From assembly GCF_900091575.1 (NCBI RefSeq), contig NZ_FMCR01000003.1, positions 842,424 through 906,423 on the forward strand: 64,000 nucleotides of DNA, written 5' to 3'. Positions 15,531 through 23,906 of the stretch are shown here, piece after piece (within the stretch, counting starts at the first letter, position 1; each line of letters opens with the position of its first letter). The translations under genes and the position numbers were made by a program. The notes below the pieces were generated by a model, which saw only the letters and a list, made by a program, of their open reading frames with translations, ran no database searches and was not told where the DNA came from. Origin of the DNA: Micromonospora saelicesensis. GTDB lineage: Bacteria; Actinomycetota; Actinomycetes; Mycobacteriales; Micromonosporaceae.

Positions 15531-17669
15531 TCAGGGATGCGCAGCCGGTGGCGTGAGGATCTCGAACCAGACCGTGGAGCCCCGGACCGACGGGTCGGTG
15601 CCCCAGGCGTCGCTGAGTTCCTCGATCAGGCCGAGGCCACGCCCGCGACTGCTCAACGTGTCGGTACGGGCCCGGGTCACGGTGCCCCGGGTGCCGGAAT
15701 CCGCGACCGAGACGAGCAGCCGCTCGGCGCTGAGGTCGATCTCCACCCGGGCGGCCGTGCCGGCGTGCAGCAACGCGTTGGTGGTCAGCTCGCTGGTGCA
15801 GAGCACCGCCGCCCCGATCACCGACTCGGGCACCTGCCACTCGGTGAGCTGACCGGTCAGCCAGTGCCGGACCCGGCTGGGCGCGGTCGGCTCGGCGGGC
15901 ACCTCCATGCTCGCCGAACGACTCGGTTTGAGCGCGTGCTCGACCGCCAGCACGGCCACGTCGTCCTCCGTGCCGCCGGGGACCGCCGCGGTGGCCACCG
16001 CGCAGAGCGCACGGGGGTCGCCGCTGCCGGCCTTGGCGATGGCGTCGCTCAGGGTGGCCAGCCCGGCGCTCAGGCTCTGCCGGCGACGCTCCACCACCCC
16101 GTCGCTGAACAGCAGCAGGGTGTCGCCGGGGCGGAACGGGACAGTCGTGGTGCCCGGCCGGCCGCCCAACCCCAGCGGCGGCCCGGGCGGGACGTCGACG
16201 TACTCGGCGTGGAACCGACCATCCGGGTCACCGCGGCGGATCAGCGGCGCCGGGTGACCGGCGCTGGACAGGGTCAGCTCCCGCCGCTCCGCGTCGATCA
16301 CCCCGAACGCCACGGTGACGAACAGCTCGTGGGTGCCGGCCTCCGCGCCGAGGCTCGTCACCAGCCGGTCCAGGCCACCCAGGACCGCAGCGGGCGTCGG
16401 GTCGGCCAGGGCCAGGGCACGCAGCGCGGCCCGGACCTGCCCCATCCGCGCGGCGGCCTGCACGTCGTGCCCGGCGACGTCGCCCAGCACCACGCCGAGC
16501 GAGCCGTTGGGCAGCAGGAACGCGTCGTAGAAGTCACCGCCGGCCGCGTTGCCGTCCACGCCCGGGTCGTAGCGGGCCGCGATCCGCAACCGGGGCAGAT
16601 CCGGCAGGTGCTCCGGCAACATGCTGCGCTGCAACAGTTGGGCCGTGCCGTGCTGGGTCTCGAACCGGCGGGCCCGCTCCGCGGCCTGGCCGATCAGCTC
16701 GGCCGAGGCGGCCAGCAGCGCCCGCTCGGCGGGAGACCAGGTGTGCGGGACCTGATAGCCGACCGCCAGCCCGCCGCGGACCACCGAGGTGCCCAGCGGC
16801 AGGGCCGCCATCGCCCGGATCTTCTGGTCGTGGCGGTCCACGGCGGTGTCCCGCAGCGGCTGCCCGTCGCGGATGAACGACGGGGCGCCGGAGCGGGCCG
16901 CCTGCACCGCCGGGGCCGACCAGTCCGCCGGTGCGCGCCGCCAGAGCGGGGGCAGCCGCTCGTCGGCCTCGTCCAACAACTCGCCACGGACCCGACGCAC
17001 CATGCGCCAGCCGCCGCCGCCCTCGTCGACAGCGAACGAGGCCTGGTCGGGGTCGAACGTGGTGATCGCGTACCGCAGCGCCACCCGGGCCACGTCGTCG
17101 AGGGTGAGGGTGCCGGCGAGTGCCGCGGCCACCTCGCTGAGGCTCTGCAACTGCTCGGTGACGTGGGTGGTCTCGGCCGCGACCGTCAGCACGCCGACGA
17201 TCTGACCGGCGCTGTCGCGCACCGGTGAGTAGCCCCGGGTGAAGACCGCCTGCTCCACCGTCGCGGAGTGCCCACGGACCAGCGGCAGGGTGGACTCCTT
17301 CTCCAGGAAGGCCTCGCCCTGCCGGTAGCAGCGCTCGATCACCGCACCGACGCCGGGCAGCGCCCAGATCTCCGCGAACACCTCGGAGGCCGGACGGCCG
17401 AGGGCGCTCGGGTGCTTGGTGCCCAGCAGCTCGGCGTAGCCGGCGTTGTAGAGCAGGACGAGGTCGTCGCCGTACGCCAGGGCCATCGGCATCGGCGAGG
17501 CGAGGACCAGCTCCACCACGGCCTGGAGGGCGACGTCCCAGTCGTCGGCCGGTCCCAGCGGCGTGTTGGCCCAGTCGTGGGCGAGCACGCCGACGGCCGG
17601 GCCGGACCCGGTGGGTGCGCCCGGGCCCGGAGTTGCTGGCGTGGGGACCCGCCCGACCGTTCCTGGCAT
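15531..17669 (-). CDS. PAS-GAF-SpoIIE phosphatase with C-terminal anti-sigma-type kinase domain
   Basis: The 712-aa protein has four modules: PAS (about residues 30-150, LLYNAGYAELLG), GAF (about 165-335), a PP2C/SpoIIE phosphatase (about 350-570) and an RsbW-like HATPase_c (about 585-710). The phosphatase carries GGDFYDAF, LGDVAGHD, SSAGHPAPL and the ending GGTEDDVAVLAV; the kinase carries CTSELTTNALLHAG and GRGLGLIEEL. Such hybrids dephosphorylate an anti-sigma-factor antagonist while the kinase domain phosphorylates it or binds sigma, giving partner switching that controls stress sigma factors. No antagonist or sigma gene is adjacent. The neighbourhood is rich in stress-type genes. Confidence 0.9.
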   Translation of the reverse strand: MPGTVGRVPTPATPGPGAPTGSGPAVGVLAHDWANTPLGPADDWDVALQAVVELVLASPMPMALAYGDDLVLLYNAGYAELLGTKHPSALGRPASEVFAEIWALPGVGAVIERCYRQGEAFLEKESTLPLVRGHSATVEQAVFTRGYSPVRDSAGQIVGVLTVAAETTHVTEQLQSLSEVAAALAGTLTLDDVARVALRYAITTFDPDQASFAVDEGGGGWRMVRRVRGELLDEADERLPPLWRRAPADWSAPAVQAARSGAPSFIRDGQPLRDTAVDRHDQKIRAMAALPLGTSVVRGGLAVGYQVPHTWSPAERALLAASAELIGQAAERARRFETQHGTAQLLQRSMLPEHLPDLPRLRIAARYDPGVDGNAAGGDFYDAFLLPNGSLGVVLGDVAGHDVQAAARMGQVRAALRALALADPTPAAVLGGLDRLVTSLGAEAGTHELFVTVAFGVIDAERRELTLSSAGHPAPLIRRGDPDGRFHAEYVDVPPGPPLGLGGRPGTTTVPFRPGDTLLLFSDGVVERRRQSLSAGLATLSDAIAKAGSGDPRALCAVATAAVPGGTEDDVAVLAVEHALKPSRSASMEVPAEPTAPSRVRHWLTGQLTEWQVPESVIGAAVLCTSELTTNALLHAGTAARVEIDLSAERLLVSVADSGTRGTVTRARTDTLSSRGRGLGLIEELSDAWGTDPSVRGSTVWFEILTPPAAHP

Positions 17670-17867
17670 GTTCGCAGCCTAGTCGGCCGACCGGAAAAGG
17701 CATCCGACCATGGCGGCGGGCCGTGGCCGCGTCCGTCGCGGTGGTCGTTCGGGCAGTTCAGGGCCCTTGTCCGGAGGTCTGTCGGGAAAAACGCCGCACG
17801 CTGCGCGGAGTGCCGGACCGGTTGCCGGGTATGCGCCCGGCGCAGTCCATGCGACAGGAGGGACATC

Positions 17868-18677
17868 ATGCTGAAAACCCTCGCGGTCCGGCAGGCCGAC
17901 ATCGGCGATGCCATCGCCGACACCTGGAGGTCGGTGCTGCTCTTCATCCCGAAGGCAGTGGCCTTCATCGTCATCCTCGTGGTCGGCTGGCTCATCGCCA
18001 GAGCCGTCCTCAAGATCGTGGATACGGTGCTGGAACGGGTGCGTTTCGACCAGGCGGTCGAACGCGGTGGCATCAAACGGGCCCTGGAGAGAACGAAGTA
18101 CGACGCCAGCGACATTCTGGCCAGACTGGCGTACTACGCCGTACTGCTGTTCACGCTGCAGTTCGCCTTCGGAGTCTGGGGGCCCAACGCGATCAGTGAC
18201 CTGATCAGCGGCGTGGTGTCCTGGCTGCCGCGCGCGTTCATCGCGATCGTCATCGTGGTGGTGGCGGCCGCGATCGCCAACGCTGTCCGGGATCTGGTCA
18301 CCGGGGCGTTGGGAGGGCTCTCGTACGGCAAGGTCCTGGCCGACCTGACGGCGATCTTCATCATCGCGCTCGGTGTGATCGCCGCACTGAACCAGGTGGG
18401 TATCGCCACCACGGTGACGACCCCGGTGCTGATCGCGGTGCTCGCCACGGTGGCCGGCATCCTGATCGTCGGCGTCGGCGGTGGTCTCGTGAAGCCGATG
18501 CAGAAACGCTGGGACGGCTGGCTGGACCGGGCGGCCCAGGAGGCTCGGGCGGTGCAGCAGCAACGTCAGGCCACGTCGGCCGGGCGTAGCGACGTGGAGC
18601 GGCAGATGGCCGACCGCGGGGGTGACCGCACCCAGGCCATGCCTCGGGTGGACGAAGCCCAGCAGTACCGCTCGTAG
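17868..18677 (+). CDS. mechanosensitive-channel-like membrane protein (conserved TM-helix type)
   Basis: The 269-aa protein has an amphipathic N-terminus and four to five hydrophobic segments: AVAFIVILVVGWLIARAV near residue 26, AYYAVLLFTLQFAFGVWG, AFIAIVIVVVAAAIANAV, and two more near residues 160-205. The repeated conserved TM-helix pattern (SDLISGVVSWLPRAF) belongs to small-conductance channel relatives lacking the soluble MscS beta domain. The C-terminal 60 residues are hydrophilic. ATG 17868 has a CAGGAGGGA ribosome binding site. It is divergent from the SpoIIE phosphatase, and a GGGTAT string at 17827-17832 hints at stress-sigma control, though no matching -35 box was seen. Confidence 0.8.
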   Translation: MLKTLAVRQADIGDAIADTWRSVLLFIPKAVAFIVILVVGWLIARAVLKIVDTVLERVRFDQAVERGGIKRALERTKYDASDILARLAYYAVLLFTLQFAFGVWGPNAISDLISGVVSWLPRAFIAIVIVVVAAAIANAVRDLVTGALGGLSYGKVLADLTAIFIIALGVIAALNQVGIATTVTTPVLIAVLATVAGILIVGVGGGLVKPMQKRWDGWLDRAAQEARAVQQQRQATSAGRSDVERQMADRGGDRTQAMPRVDEAQQYRS

Positions 18678-18744
18678 CGGGGCGGAACGGCACGACGGGT
18701 GGGAGGGTGTTCCGCGGACGACGCGGGGTGCCCTCCCTCGCGTG

Positions 18745-19098
18745 TCAGTGCCGGTCGAGTGCGCGAGCCAGCGCGCAGACCGCGACCAGCCGGGTGAGCA
18801 GCCACTCCGGTTGGCTCCAGTCCACCGGCCCGCTGGGCGGCGTCCACCCGTGCTCCAGGGCGGCGGCGCGCACCCCCTCCGCGTAGCCGGCGAGCGCCGC
18901 GGAGGTCAGCGGCGTGCGGTCCCCGTCGAGGCTGTCCCGGACGGCCGCCGCATGCTGATCGACGAGGGCCAGCAGCCCCGGTCGCGCGGCGGCGGCGGCG
19001 AGCCCGGCAGTGCCCACGGAGACGGTGAGGGCGGCCAGGGTGGACCGCGCCGAGTCGACGGCGGTACGGGAGGCGACCCGGTTGAACGGCACACGCAT
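18745..19098 (-). CDS. conserved actinobacterial protein, possibly DUF6401
   Basis: The 117-aa protein contains AAAARPGLLALVDQHAAAVRDSL near residues 35-57 and a C-terminal helix ending TRLVAVCALARALDRH. The DQHAAAVRD segment recalls the DUF6401 group, but that assignment is from memory and weak. No signal peptide or catalytic motif is visible. The ATG at 19098 gives a basic, amphipathic N-terminus; there is no strong ribosome binding site. Function unknown. Confidence 0.65.
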   Translation of the reverse strand: MRVPFNRVASRTAVDSARSTLAALTVSVGTAGLAAAAARPGLLALVDQHAAAVRDSLDGDRTPLTSAALAGYAEGVRAAALEHGWTPPSGPVDWSQPEWLLTRLVAVCALARALDRH

Positions 19099-19233
19099 GG
19101 TGACCGAGGCTAACCGACCAGTGACAGTGCCGACCTCGTCCGCTCGGCGGATGTCGGCTGCGCCACTGGGGCGGTCGCCGCTGACCTGGGGGATTGATCC
19201 GGCACAGACGGGGCAGCAGGAGAACACCCACGG

Positions 19234-19710
19234 ATGACGGCACCCGGCACGGAGGCACGGATGGGACAGCAGGCGGACGGACCCGACGAGCGGCACCGGC
19301 GGCCGGACGGCGTCAGCGACGCTACGGTCGCCGCGCTCGGCAAGCTCAGCGAGGCGCTGGAGTGTGTGGAGCGGGCCCGGGGGCATCTCTACTCGATGCA
19401 CCAGTTGATCGGCCATGCCGACCTGATGCTCGACGACGCGGTGGAGCAGTTTCGCTCCGCCGGGCATCCGCACCTCGCCGACCGGATCGCCACGGAGCTG
19501 CGCGGCCGCAACGTCATCGCCGGACGGTGGACGTTTCAGATCGTCGAGGACTTCGACGACGGTTACTACGCGCTGTTCCGGGAGTTGGACCAGCAGGTCC
19601 GCGACGAGTTGGTGGGTGGGCGGCGCCACCTCTACGAGGCGGAGATGAAGGAACGCCGCCGTAGCCGGGGCCGGCCGGGCCACGAGGCCCGGCCGGGCGG
19701 CGGAGGCTAG
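19234..19710 (+). CDS. conserved hypothetical protein (158 aa)
   Basis: The product is soluble and largely helical, with SEALECVERARGHLYSMHQLIGHADLML in the middle and an Arg/Gly-rich tail. I do not recognise a family. ATG 19234 follows AGCAGGAG; ATG 19261 is a possible shorter start. Third positions are strongly G/C, supporting coding. Its 3' end overlaps the convergent small membrane protein gene by four bases. Confidence 0.65.
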   Translation: MTAPGTEARMGQQADGPDERHRRPDGVSDATVAALGKLSEALECVERARGHLYSMHQLIGHADLMLDDAVEQFRSAGHPHLADRIATELRGRNVIAGRWTFQIVEDFDDGYYALFRELDQQVRDELVGGRRHLYEAEMKERRRSRGRPGHEARPGGGG

Positions 19711-19916
19711 TCGCTTGTCGCGTTGGCCGGGCGACGCCGTGCCGCGTCGTCAGCGATGATCACGGTGGCCACCATCAGCGCGACGCAGAGGCTGAACAGC
19801 CACGACTCGTCGGCGACGAGCCAGGCCGACACGGGCGCTTGGAGCGCGGCGAGCAGGAAGCCGAGCCAGGCGAGCCGGCGCTGACGCGTGGAGAGGATTC
19901 CGGAGCCTTGATGCAT
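19707..19916 (-). CDS. small two-helix membrane protein (69 aa)
   Basis: The protein has a short basic N-terminus (STRQRRL) followed by two hydrophobic helices, LAWLGFLLAALQAPVSAWLV and SWLFSLCVALMVATVII, and a basic tail. No family is recognised. The ATG at 19916 lies 10 nt downstream of a TAAGAAT sequence, so transcription might start very near it. It overlaps the preceding convergent gene by 4 bases. Confidence 0.55.
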   Translation of the reverse strand: MHQGSGILSTRQRRLAWLGFLLAALQAPVSAWLVADESWLFSLCVALMVATVIIADDAARRRPANATSD

Positions 19917-20074
19917 CCCGAAATTCTTACGCGAACCGGCCGCCTTGCCGTCCTCCGATCGGCCGATTCTGGATGAGCTGTCCGTTTTCTCGACCGTACG
20001 GACACGACTTCTTTGCGCCGAGGGCGATCGGGTGCCGACGGCGCTAGGGTGCGCCTGCGGCAGGATGGTGTCTC

Positions 20075-21385
20075 GTGTCCACCCCGCCCGCGCGTCCTCG
20101 CGCCGCACTGCTCCTGCTGTCCTACCTCGCGTTCGTCAGTCTCGGCCTGCCCGACGGCCTGCTCGGCGTCAGCTGGCCCTCGATCCGGGGCGACTTCGAC
20201 GTGCCGACCGAGGCGGTCGGGTGGGTGCTCACCGCCGGCACCGTCGGCTATCTCACCTCCAGTGTGCTGGCCGGCTTCACGCTGGCCCGGATCGGCGTGG
20301 GCGCCCTGCTCGCCGGCAGCACCCTGCTGGCCAGCCTGGCGCTGACCGGCTACTCGGTGAGCCCCGTGCTGGCGGTGCTGGTGGGCTGTGCGCTGCTGCT
20401 CGGGCTCGGCTCCGGCGCGGTTGACTCCGGGCTCAACGCGTACGCCGCCGGGGCCTTCGGGCCCCGCCACATGAACTGGTTGCACGCCTTCTTCGGCCTC
20501 GGCGTGGCCATCGGTCCGCTGATCATGACCGGGGTGCTGAGCGCCGGGCTCGCCTGGCGGTGGGGGTACGGCATCGTGGCCGCCGCCCAGCTCGTCCTCG
20601 CCGCCGCGTTCGCGCTCACCGTGCGGGCCTGGCAGCGTGGCGTTCCAGCCGGCACCGAGGCGGGTGACGCCCTCCAGGCCGGGTCCGCCGTCACGGATGC
20701 CGGGCCGGCGTCGACCCTCCGGGTCCCGGTTCGGGACACGCTGCGGCTGCCGGCGGTCTGGTCGGGGACGCTCGCCTTCGTGCTGTACGTGGCGATCGAG
20801 GTGTCCGCTGGGCTGTGGGCGTTCCTGCTGCTGACCGAGGGGCGGGGGCTCAGCGCGGCGTTGGCCGGCGGCTGCGTCTCCGCGTACTGGGGCAGCCTCT
20901 TCGTCGGCCGGGTCGTGCAGGGTCTGGTGGCCGAGCGCCTGGGGGCGGGGCTGGTACTGCGCGTCAGCCTGGCCGGAATGGCCGTCGGCGCGGCGCTCAT
21001 CGCCGTTCCCGGGCCGGCCCTGCTGGCGGTGCTCGGCCTGGTCGTTGTCGGTTTCGCCGCCGCGCCGGTGTTTCCGCTGCTCACCCTCACCACCGCCGAA
21101 CGGGTCGGCGCGGCGCATGCGGACCGGGCCATCGGGCTGCAGATCGGCGCCGCGGGCGTCGGTGCGGCGCTCGTCCCGGCCGGGCTGGGCGTGTTGATCG
21201 GCAACACCACGGTGCAGGTGCTGGGCTCGGCCCTGCTGGTGCTCGCGCTGGCGCTGATCGCGCTCTACGAGTGGGGCGCCCGTCGCCCGACCGGCCGGCC
21301 CACCGGGCAGCCGGCGCCCACTCAGCCCGGCGGGGAGGGTCAGCCCGCGTCCGGGCCGGTCCGCCCGGTGGTGGAGGGGCGGTAG
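20075..21385 (+). CDS. MFS transporter
   Basis: The 436-aa protein has 12 predicted membrane helices and the order of a sugar/FucP-like or drug MFS carrier: LPDGLLGVSWPSIRGDFDVP after helix 1, a long central loop near residues 190-220, and CVSAYWGSLFVGRVVQG in helix 8. The substrate is not predictable. The GTG at 20075 is used; the SD-like CAGGATGG lies nine nt upstream. No regulator is adjacent. The C-terminal tail is Pro/Gly rich and overlaps the convergent small gene by 46 bases. Confidence 0.85.
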   Translation: MSTPPARPRAALLLLSYLAFVSLGLPDGLLGVSWPSIRGDFDVPTEAVGWVLTAGTVGYLTSSVLAGFTLARIGVGALLAGSTLLASLALTGYSVSPVLAVLVGCALLLGLGSGAVDSGLNAYAAGAFGPRHMNWLHAFFGLGVAIGPLIMTGVLSAGLAWRWGYGIVAAAQLVLAAAFALTVRAWQRGVPAGTEAGDALQAGSAVTDAGPASTLRVPVRDTLRLPAVWSGTLAFVLYVAIEVSAGLWAFLLLTEGRGLSAALAGGCVSAYWGSLFVGRVVQGLVAERLGAGLVLRVSLAGMAVGAALIAVPGPALLAVLGLVVVGFAAAPVFPLLTLTTAERVGAAHADRAIGLQIGAAGVGAALVPAGLGVLIGNTTVQVLGSALLVLALALIALYEWGARRPTGRPTGQPAPTQPGGEGQPASGPVRPVVEGR

Positions 21386-21603
21386 CGGCGCTCCGGATCG
21401 GTGTCCTCCCGGCTGTTTCCCTGGGCCTGCCCCTTCCGGTCGTCAGCTGCCAGCCCGTGGCCGAACGTCGCCTCTTCCCCCGCGTCGTTGCCGGTCACGT
21501 CGTCGGCCTGGCCGTCGAGGCTGGAGCCGGCCACGGCCTGCTCCAGCTCTTCCAACGGAAGCCGCTTCTCGTCCCGCCACACCCTGATGTTGTCGTCGGT
21601 CAT
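21340..21603 (-). CDS. small acidic hydrophilic protein (87 aa), hypothetical
   Basis: The product starts MTDDNIRVWRDEKRLPLEELEQA and is then rich in Asp, Gly and charged residues, suggesting disorder. No family is recognised. Codon usage in the first 60 codons looks coding, but the last 15 codons overlap the end of the convergent MFS gene. It lies downstream of the hairpin that follows the SRPBCC gene. Confidence 0.5.
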   Translation of the reverse strand: MTDDNIRVWRDEKRLPLEELEQAVAGSSLDGQADDVTGNDAGEEATFGHGLAADDRKGQAQGNSREDTDPERRYRPSTTGRTGPDAG

Positions 21604-21660
21604 GTCTTGAGCGGTACCCGGGCGCGATGATCGCAAACGGTGGCGTGCGACAAGGCTCGG

Positions 21661-21700
21661 ACACGGCGATGGCCGCCAGGATGCTGGCGGCCATCGGTGT
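21661..21700 (-). terminator. strong hairpin terminator after the SRPBCC gene
   Basis: CGATGGCCGCCAG (21667-21679) and CTGGCGGCCATCG (21684-21696) pair perfectly over 13 bp with a GATG tetraloop, and ACAC/GTGT extends the stem beyond a two-base bulge. It lies 13-52 bases downstream of the SRPBCC stop on the minus strand. Confidence 0.6.
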
Positions 21701-21712
21701 CACTGCTCAGGG

Positions 21713-22174
21713 TCACGGCTGCGGACGGTCCACCTGTCCGCGCCAGGCGCCCGTCTCCTGGCCACGCCGCTCGATGTAGGTCTTGAACCGTTCCAGGTCG
21801 CCCTTGGCCCGTCGGTCGACGATGCCGAGCTTGTCGCCGGCCTGCTCGACCACGCCGTGCGGCTCGAACTCGAGCTGCAGGGTGACCCGGGTCTTGTCCT
21901 GGTCCAACCGGTGGAAGGTCACCACGCCGGCCTGCTGGGTGCCGTCGGTCGAGCGCCAGGCGACCCGCTCGTCGGGGAGCTGCTCGGTGATCTCGGCGTC
22001 GAACTCGCGCTTCACCCCGGCGATGTCCACAGTCCAGTGGGTCATCGTGTCGGAGAGCTGCCGGACCTCCTGCACACCCTCCATGAACTGGGGGAACTCC
22101 TCGAACTGCGTCCACTGGTCGTATGCGGTGCGTACGGGTACGGAAACGTCCACATGTTCGGTAACGCCACTCAT
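21713..22174 (-). CDS. SRPBCC family protein (cyclase/dehydrase-like)
   Basis: The 153-aa protein has the START-like fold signature of actinobacterial SRPBCC proteins: VDVSVPVRTAYDQWTQFEEFPQFM near the N-terminus, then THWTVDIAGVKREFDAEITEQ and VTFHRLDQDKTRVTLQL. Members bind hydrophobic ligands; this subgroup is often linked with envelope stress genes and its ligand is unknown. ATG 22174 follows an AAGGAGG ribosome binding site. It is 52 nt downstream of the DUF2795 gene and probably shares its promoter. Confidence 0.85.
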   Translation of the reverse strand: MSGVTEHVDVSVPVRTAYDQWTQFEEFPQFMEGVQEVRQLSDTMTHWTVDIAGVKREFDAEITEQLPDERVAWRSTDGTQQAGVVTFHRLDQDKTRVTLQLEFEPHGVVEQAGDKLGIVDRRAKGDLERFKTYIERRGQETGAWRGQVDRPQP

Positions 22175-22226
22175 CGGGGAACCTCCTTCAGTCGCCGGTG
22201 GATTGCCGGATCGGGGGCGATCCTGG

Positions 22227-22643
22227 TCACCAGCGAGTTGTCTCGTTCTTGTTGCCCAGCGCGGCCCACACCTCGGAGACCGTCTGGTAGACGGTGCCCT
22301 CGGGCAGCCGTTCCAGCGCCGCCACGATGTCGTCCGGCGCCTCGTTCTCACGGGCGCTGGCAATGAGCACCAGACGGTCGCCCGGCAGCGCGCTCATCGA
22401 GATGAACCGGCCGAGCCGGCTGCGCTGCTCGACGTCCGTGGAGCTCATGCCCTTCGGGGCGCCGGTACGCGTCTCACCCGCCGGGACGGTGCTCACCTCC
22501 GGCTGGTCCTCACCGGCCGGTTCGGGCACCCGGAACTCGTCGACCCGAGAGCCACCGGTCCCCGGCCCCTGTACGAGGCCGCTGACCTCCTGGCTCATCT
22601 GTTCGTCGATCCTCGGTCCGTGCTTGCTGTTGCCACGCTCCAT
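22227..22643 (-). CDS. DUF2795 domain protein
   Basis: The 138-aa protein has a disordered acidic N-terminal half and a C-terminal DUF2795 module (SALPGDRLVLIASARENEA, then DDIVAALERLPEGTVYQTVSEVW). DUF2795 proteins are small, of unknown function, and common near stress genes in actinobacteria. ATG 22643 has AGAAGG just upstream. A stress-sigma-like promoter (GTTT, 15 nt, GGGTAG) lies at 22654-22679, giving a very short leader. Confidence 0.8.
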   Translation of the reverse strand: MERGNSKHGPRIDEQMSQEVSGLVQGPGTGGSRVDEFRVPEPAGEDQPEVSTVPAGETRTGAPKGMSSTDVEQRSRLGRFISMSALPGDRLVLIASARENEAPDDIVAALERLPEGTVYQTVSEVWAALGNKNETTRW

Positions 22644-22653
22644 GCCTTCTGCG

Positions 22654-22679
22654 CTACCCGGCACCCCGCTCGGTAAACC
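22654..22679 (-). promoter_or_regulatory. sigma-B/F-like promoter of the DUF2795-SRPBCC unit
   Basis: On the minus strand GTTT (22675-22678) is followed after 15 nt by GGGTAG (22654-22659), one base from the stress-sigma consensus GGGTAT. It is correctly placed 11 nt before the ATG. Confidence 0.45.
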
Positions 22680-22743
22680 GGCACCGGGCCACGAACCGGC
22701 CCCCGGCCCGGGGTTGAACCGGACACCACGGCCGAACGGGAGC

Positions 22744-23730
22744 TCAGTCGTCGGCGGGCCTGCGGGGCGGCAGCACCGGCTCGTCCGGGTCCGGGTCGCC
22801 GGCCTGCAACTGCCGCCCGCGCTGCACCTCGGAGTTGATCTGCACACCCAGCATCAGCGCCGAGTTGGACAGGTAGAGCCAGACCAGGAACGCGATGGCC
22901 GCTCCGAGGCTGCCGTAGGTGGTGTTGTACGAGCCGAAGTTGGCCACGTAGAGGCCGAAGCCGAAGGAGGCCGCCGCCCAGGAGATCAGGGCCACCGCGC
23001 CGCCCGGGGTGAGCCAGCGGAACCGGGGTTGACGCACGTTCGGCGCGATCCAGAACAGCAGGGACAGCAGCACCATCATGATCATGGCGAGGACCGGCCA
23101 CTTCGCCACGCTCCACGTCGTGCGGGCCAGGCCGCCGGCGTTGATCAGGTCGCCGACCGCATCGGTGACCGGCCCACTGACGATCAGGCCGAGGGCGACC
23201 ACCGCGAGCAGCACCAGCGTGATCGCCGCCAGGCCGATCTGTAGCGGCCGGAGCTTCCACACCGGGCGGCCTTCGGTCACCCCGTAGACCGCGTTCGAGG
23301 CCCGGGTGAACGCGCCGATGAAGCCCGACGCGGACCAGAGCGCGCCGAGCAGGCCGAAGCTCAACAGCAGCTTGGGGTTGCTCTGGTCGAGCACCACGGT
23401 CCGGATCACCCCGACCACGCCGCCCTCGTCGTTGGTCAGCACCGACCCGGCGCCCACCTGGTTGGCCAGGTCGACCACCGTGTCCAGGGTCCGCTCCCCG
23501 TCGGAGACCAGACCGACCAGCGCCACCACCACGATGGCGGACGGAAAGAGCGCCAGCACCCCGTAGTAGGTCAGCGCGGCGGCCCAGTCGGAGCAGTTGT
23601 CGTTGACGAAGTTCTGCACACTGCGGACCAGCACCCCGCGCCAGGTCCGCCAGCTCAACTGCCGCATCCGTCGGGGCACCCTGGTGCCCGGTGTGCCGTC
23701 GAGCGTCGTACCGGGCTCCGTGGTCGTCAT
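22744..23730 (-). CDS. YihY/BrkB family inner membrane protein
   Basis: The 328-aa protein has six hydrophobic helices and the family hallmarks NDNCSDWAAALTYYGVLALFPS near residues 43-64 and LGAAIAFLVWLYLSNSALMLGVQIN near the C-terminus. The family was once called ribonuclease BN by mistake; it is a polytopic membrane protein possibly linked to transport or envelope integrity. ATG 23730 follows AGGGAGCGGGC. A stress-sigma-like promoter lies upstream at 23791-23817, back to back with that of the ChaB gene. Confidence 0.9.
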   Translation of the reverse strand: MTTTEPGTTLDGTPGTRVPRRMRQLSWRTWRGVLVRSVQNFVNDNCSDWAAALTYYGVLALFPSAIVVVALVGLVSDGERTLDTVVDLANQVGAGSVLTNDEGGVVGVIRTVVLDQSNPKLLLSFGLLGALWSASGFIGAFTRASNAVYGVTEGRPVWKLRPLQIGLAAITLVLLAVVALGLIVSGPVTDAVGDLINAGGLARTTWSVAKWPVLAMIMMVLLSLLFWIAPNVRQPRFRWLTPGGAVALISWAAASFGFGLYVANFGSYNTTYGSLGAAIAFLVWLYLSNSALMLGVQINSEVQRGRQLQAGDPDPDEPVLPPRRPADD

Positions 23731-23790
23731 GCCCGCTCCCTGCGCCCCGGCCGCCGGATGACCGGTCGTCCGGTCTGGCCTGGCCCGGTG

Positions 23791-23817
23791 GTACCCGGAT
23801 GCTGAAATCGACAAACC
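23791..23817 (-). promoter_or_regulatory. sigma-B/F-like promoter of the BrkB gene
   Basis: On the minus strand GGTTT is followed 16 nt later by GGGTAC (23791-23796), a full match to GTTT, 13-16 nt, GGGTAY. It is about 60 nt upstream of the BrkB start. Confidence 0.5.
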
Positions 23818-23844
23818 CACCCGGTACCCGGGCGGCGTCGCTAT

Positions 23845-23870
23845 GGTTTGCCGCCCGGTCACCGGGGAAC
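23845..23870 (+). promoter_or_regulatory. possible sigma-B/F-like promoter of the ChaB gene
   Basis: GGTTT (23845-23849) is followed after 15 nt by GGGAAC (23865-23870), one base off GGGTAC. The ChaB ATG lies 36 nt downstream behind a GGAGGAG ribosome binding site. Confidence 0.4.
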
Positions 23871-23906
23871 GGTCACGGTGACCCTGTCGACACGGAGGAG
23901 GACGAG

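Noticed and set aside
17827..17832. Stress-sigma -10 box (GGGTAT) before the TM-helix channel gene
   Set aside because: No GTTT-like -35 box was found 13-16 nt upstream, so it was mentioned only as a hint and not annotated.
22744..23730. Ribonuclease BN
   Set aside because: The YihY/BrkB family was mislabelled as RNase BN; the protein is polytopic with no nuclease motif.
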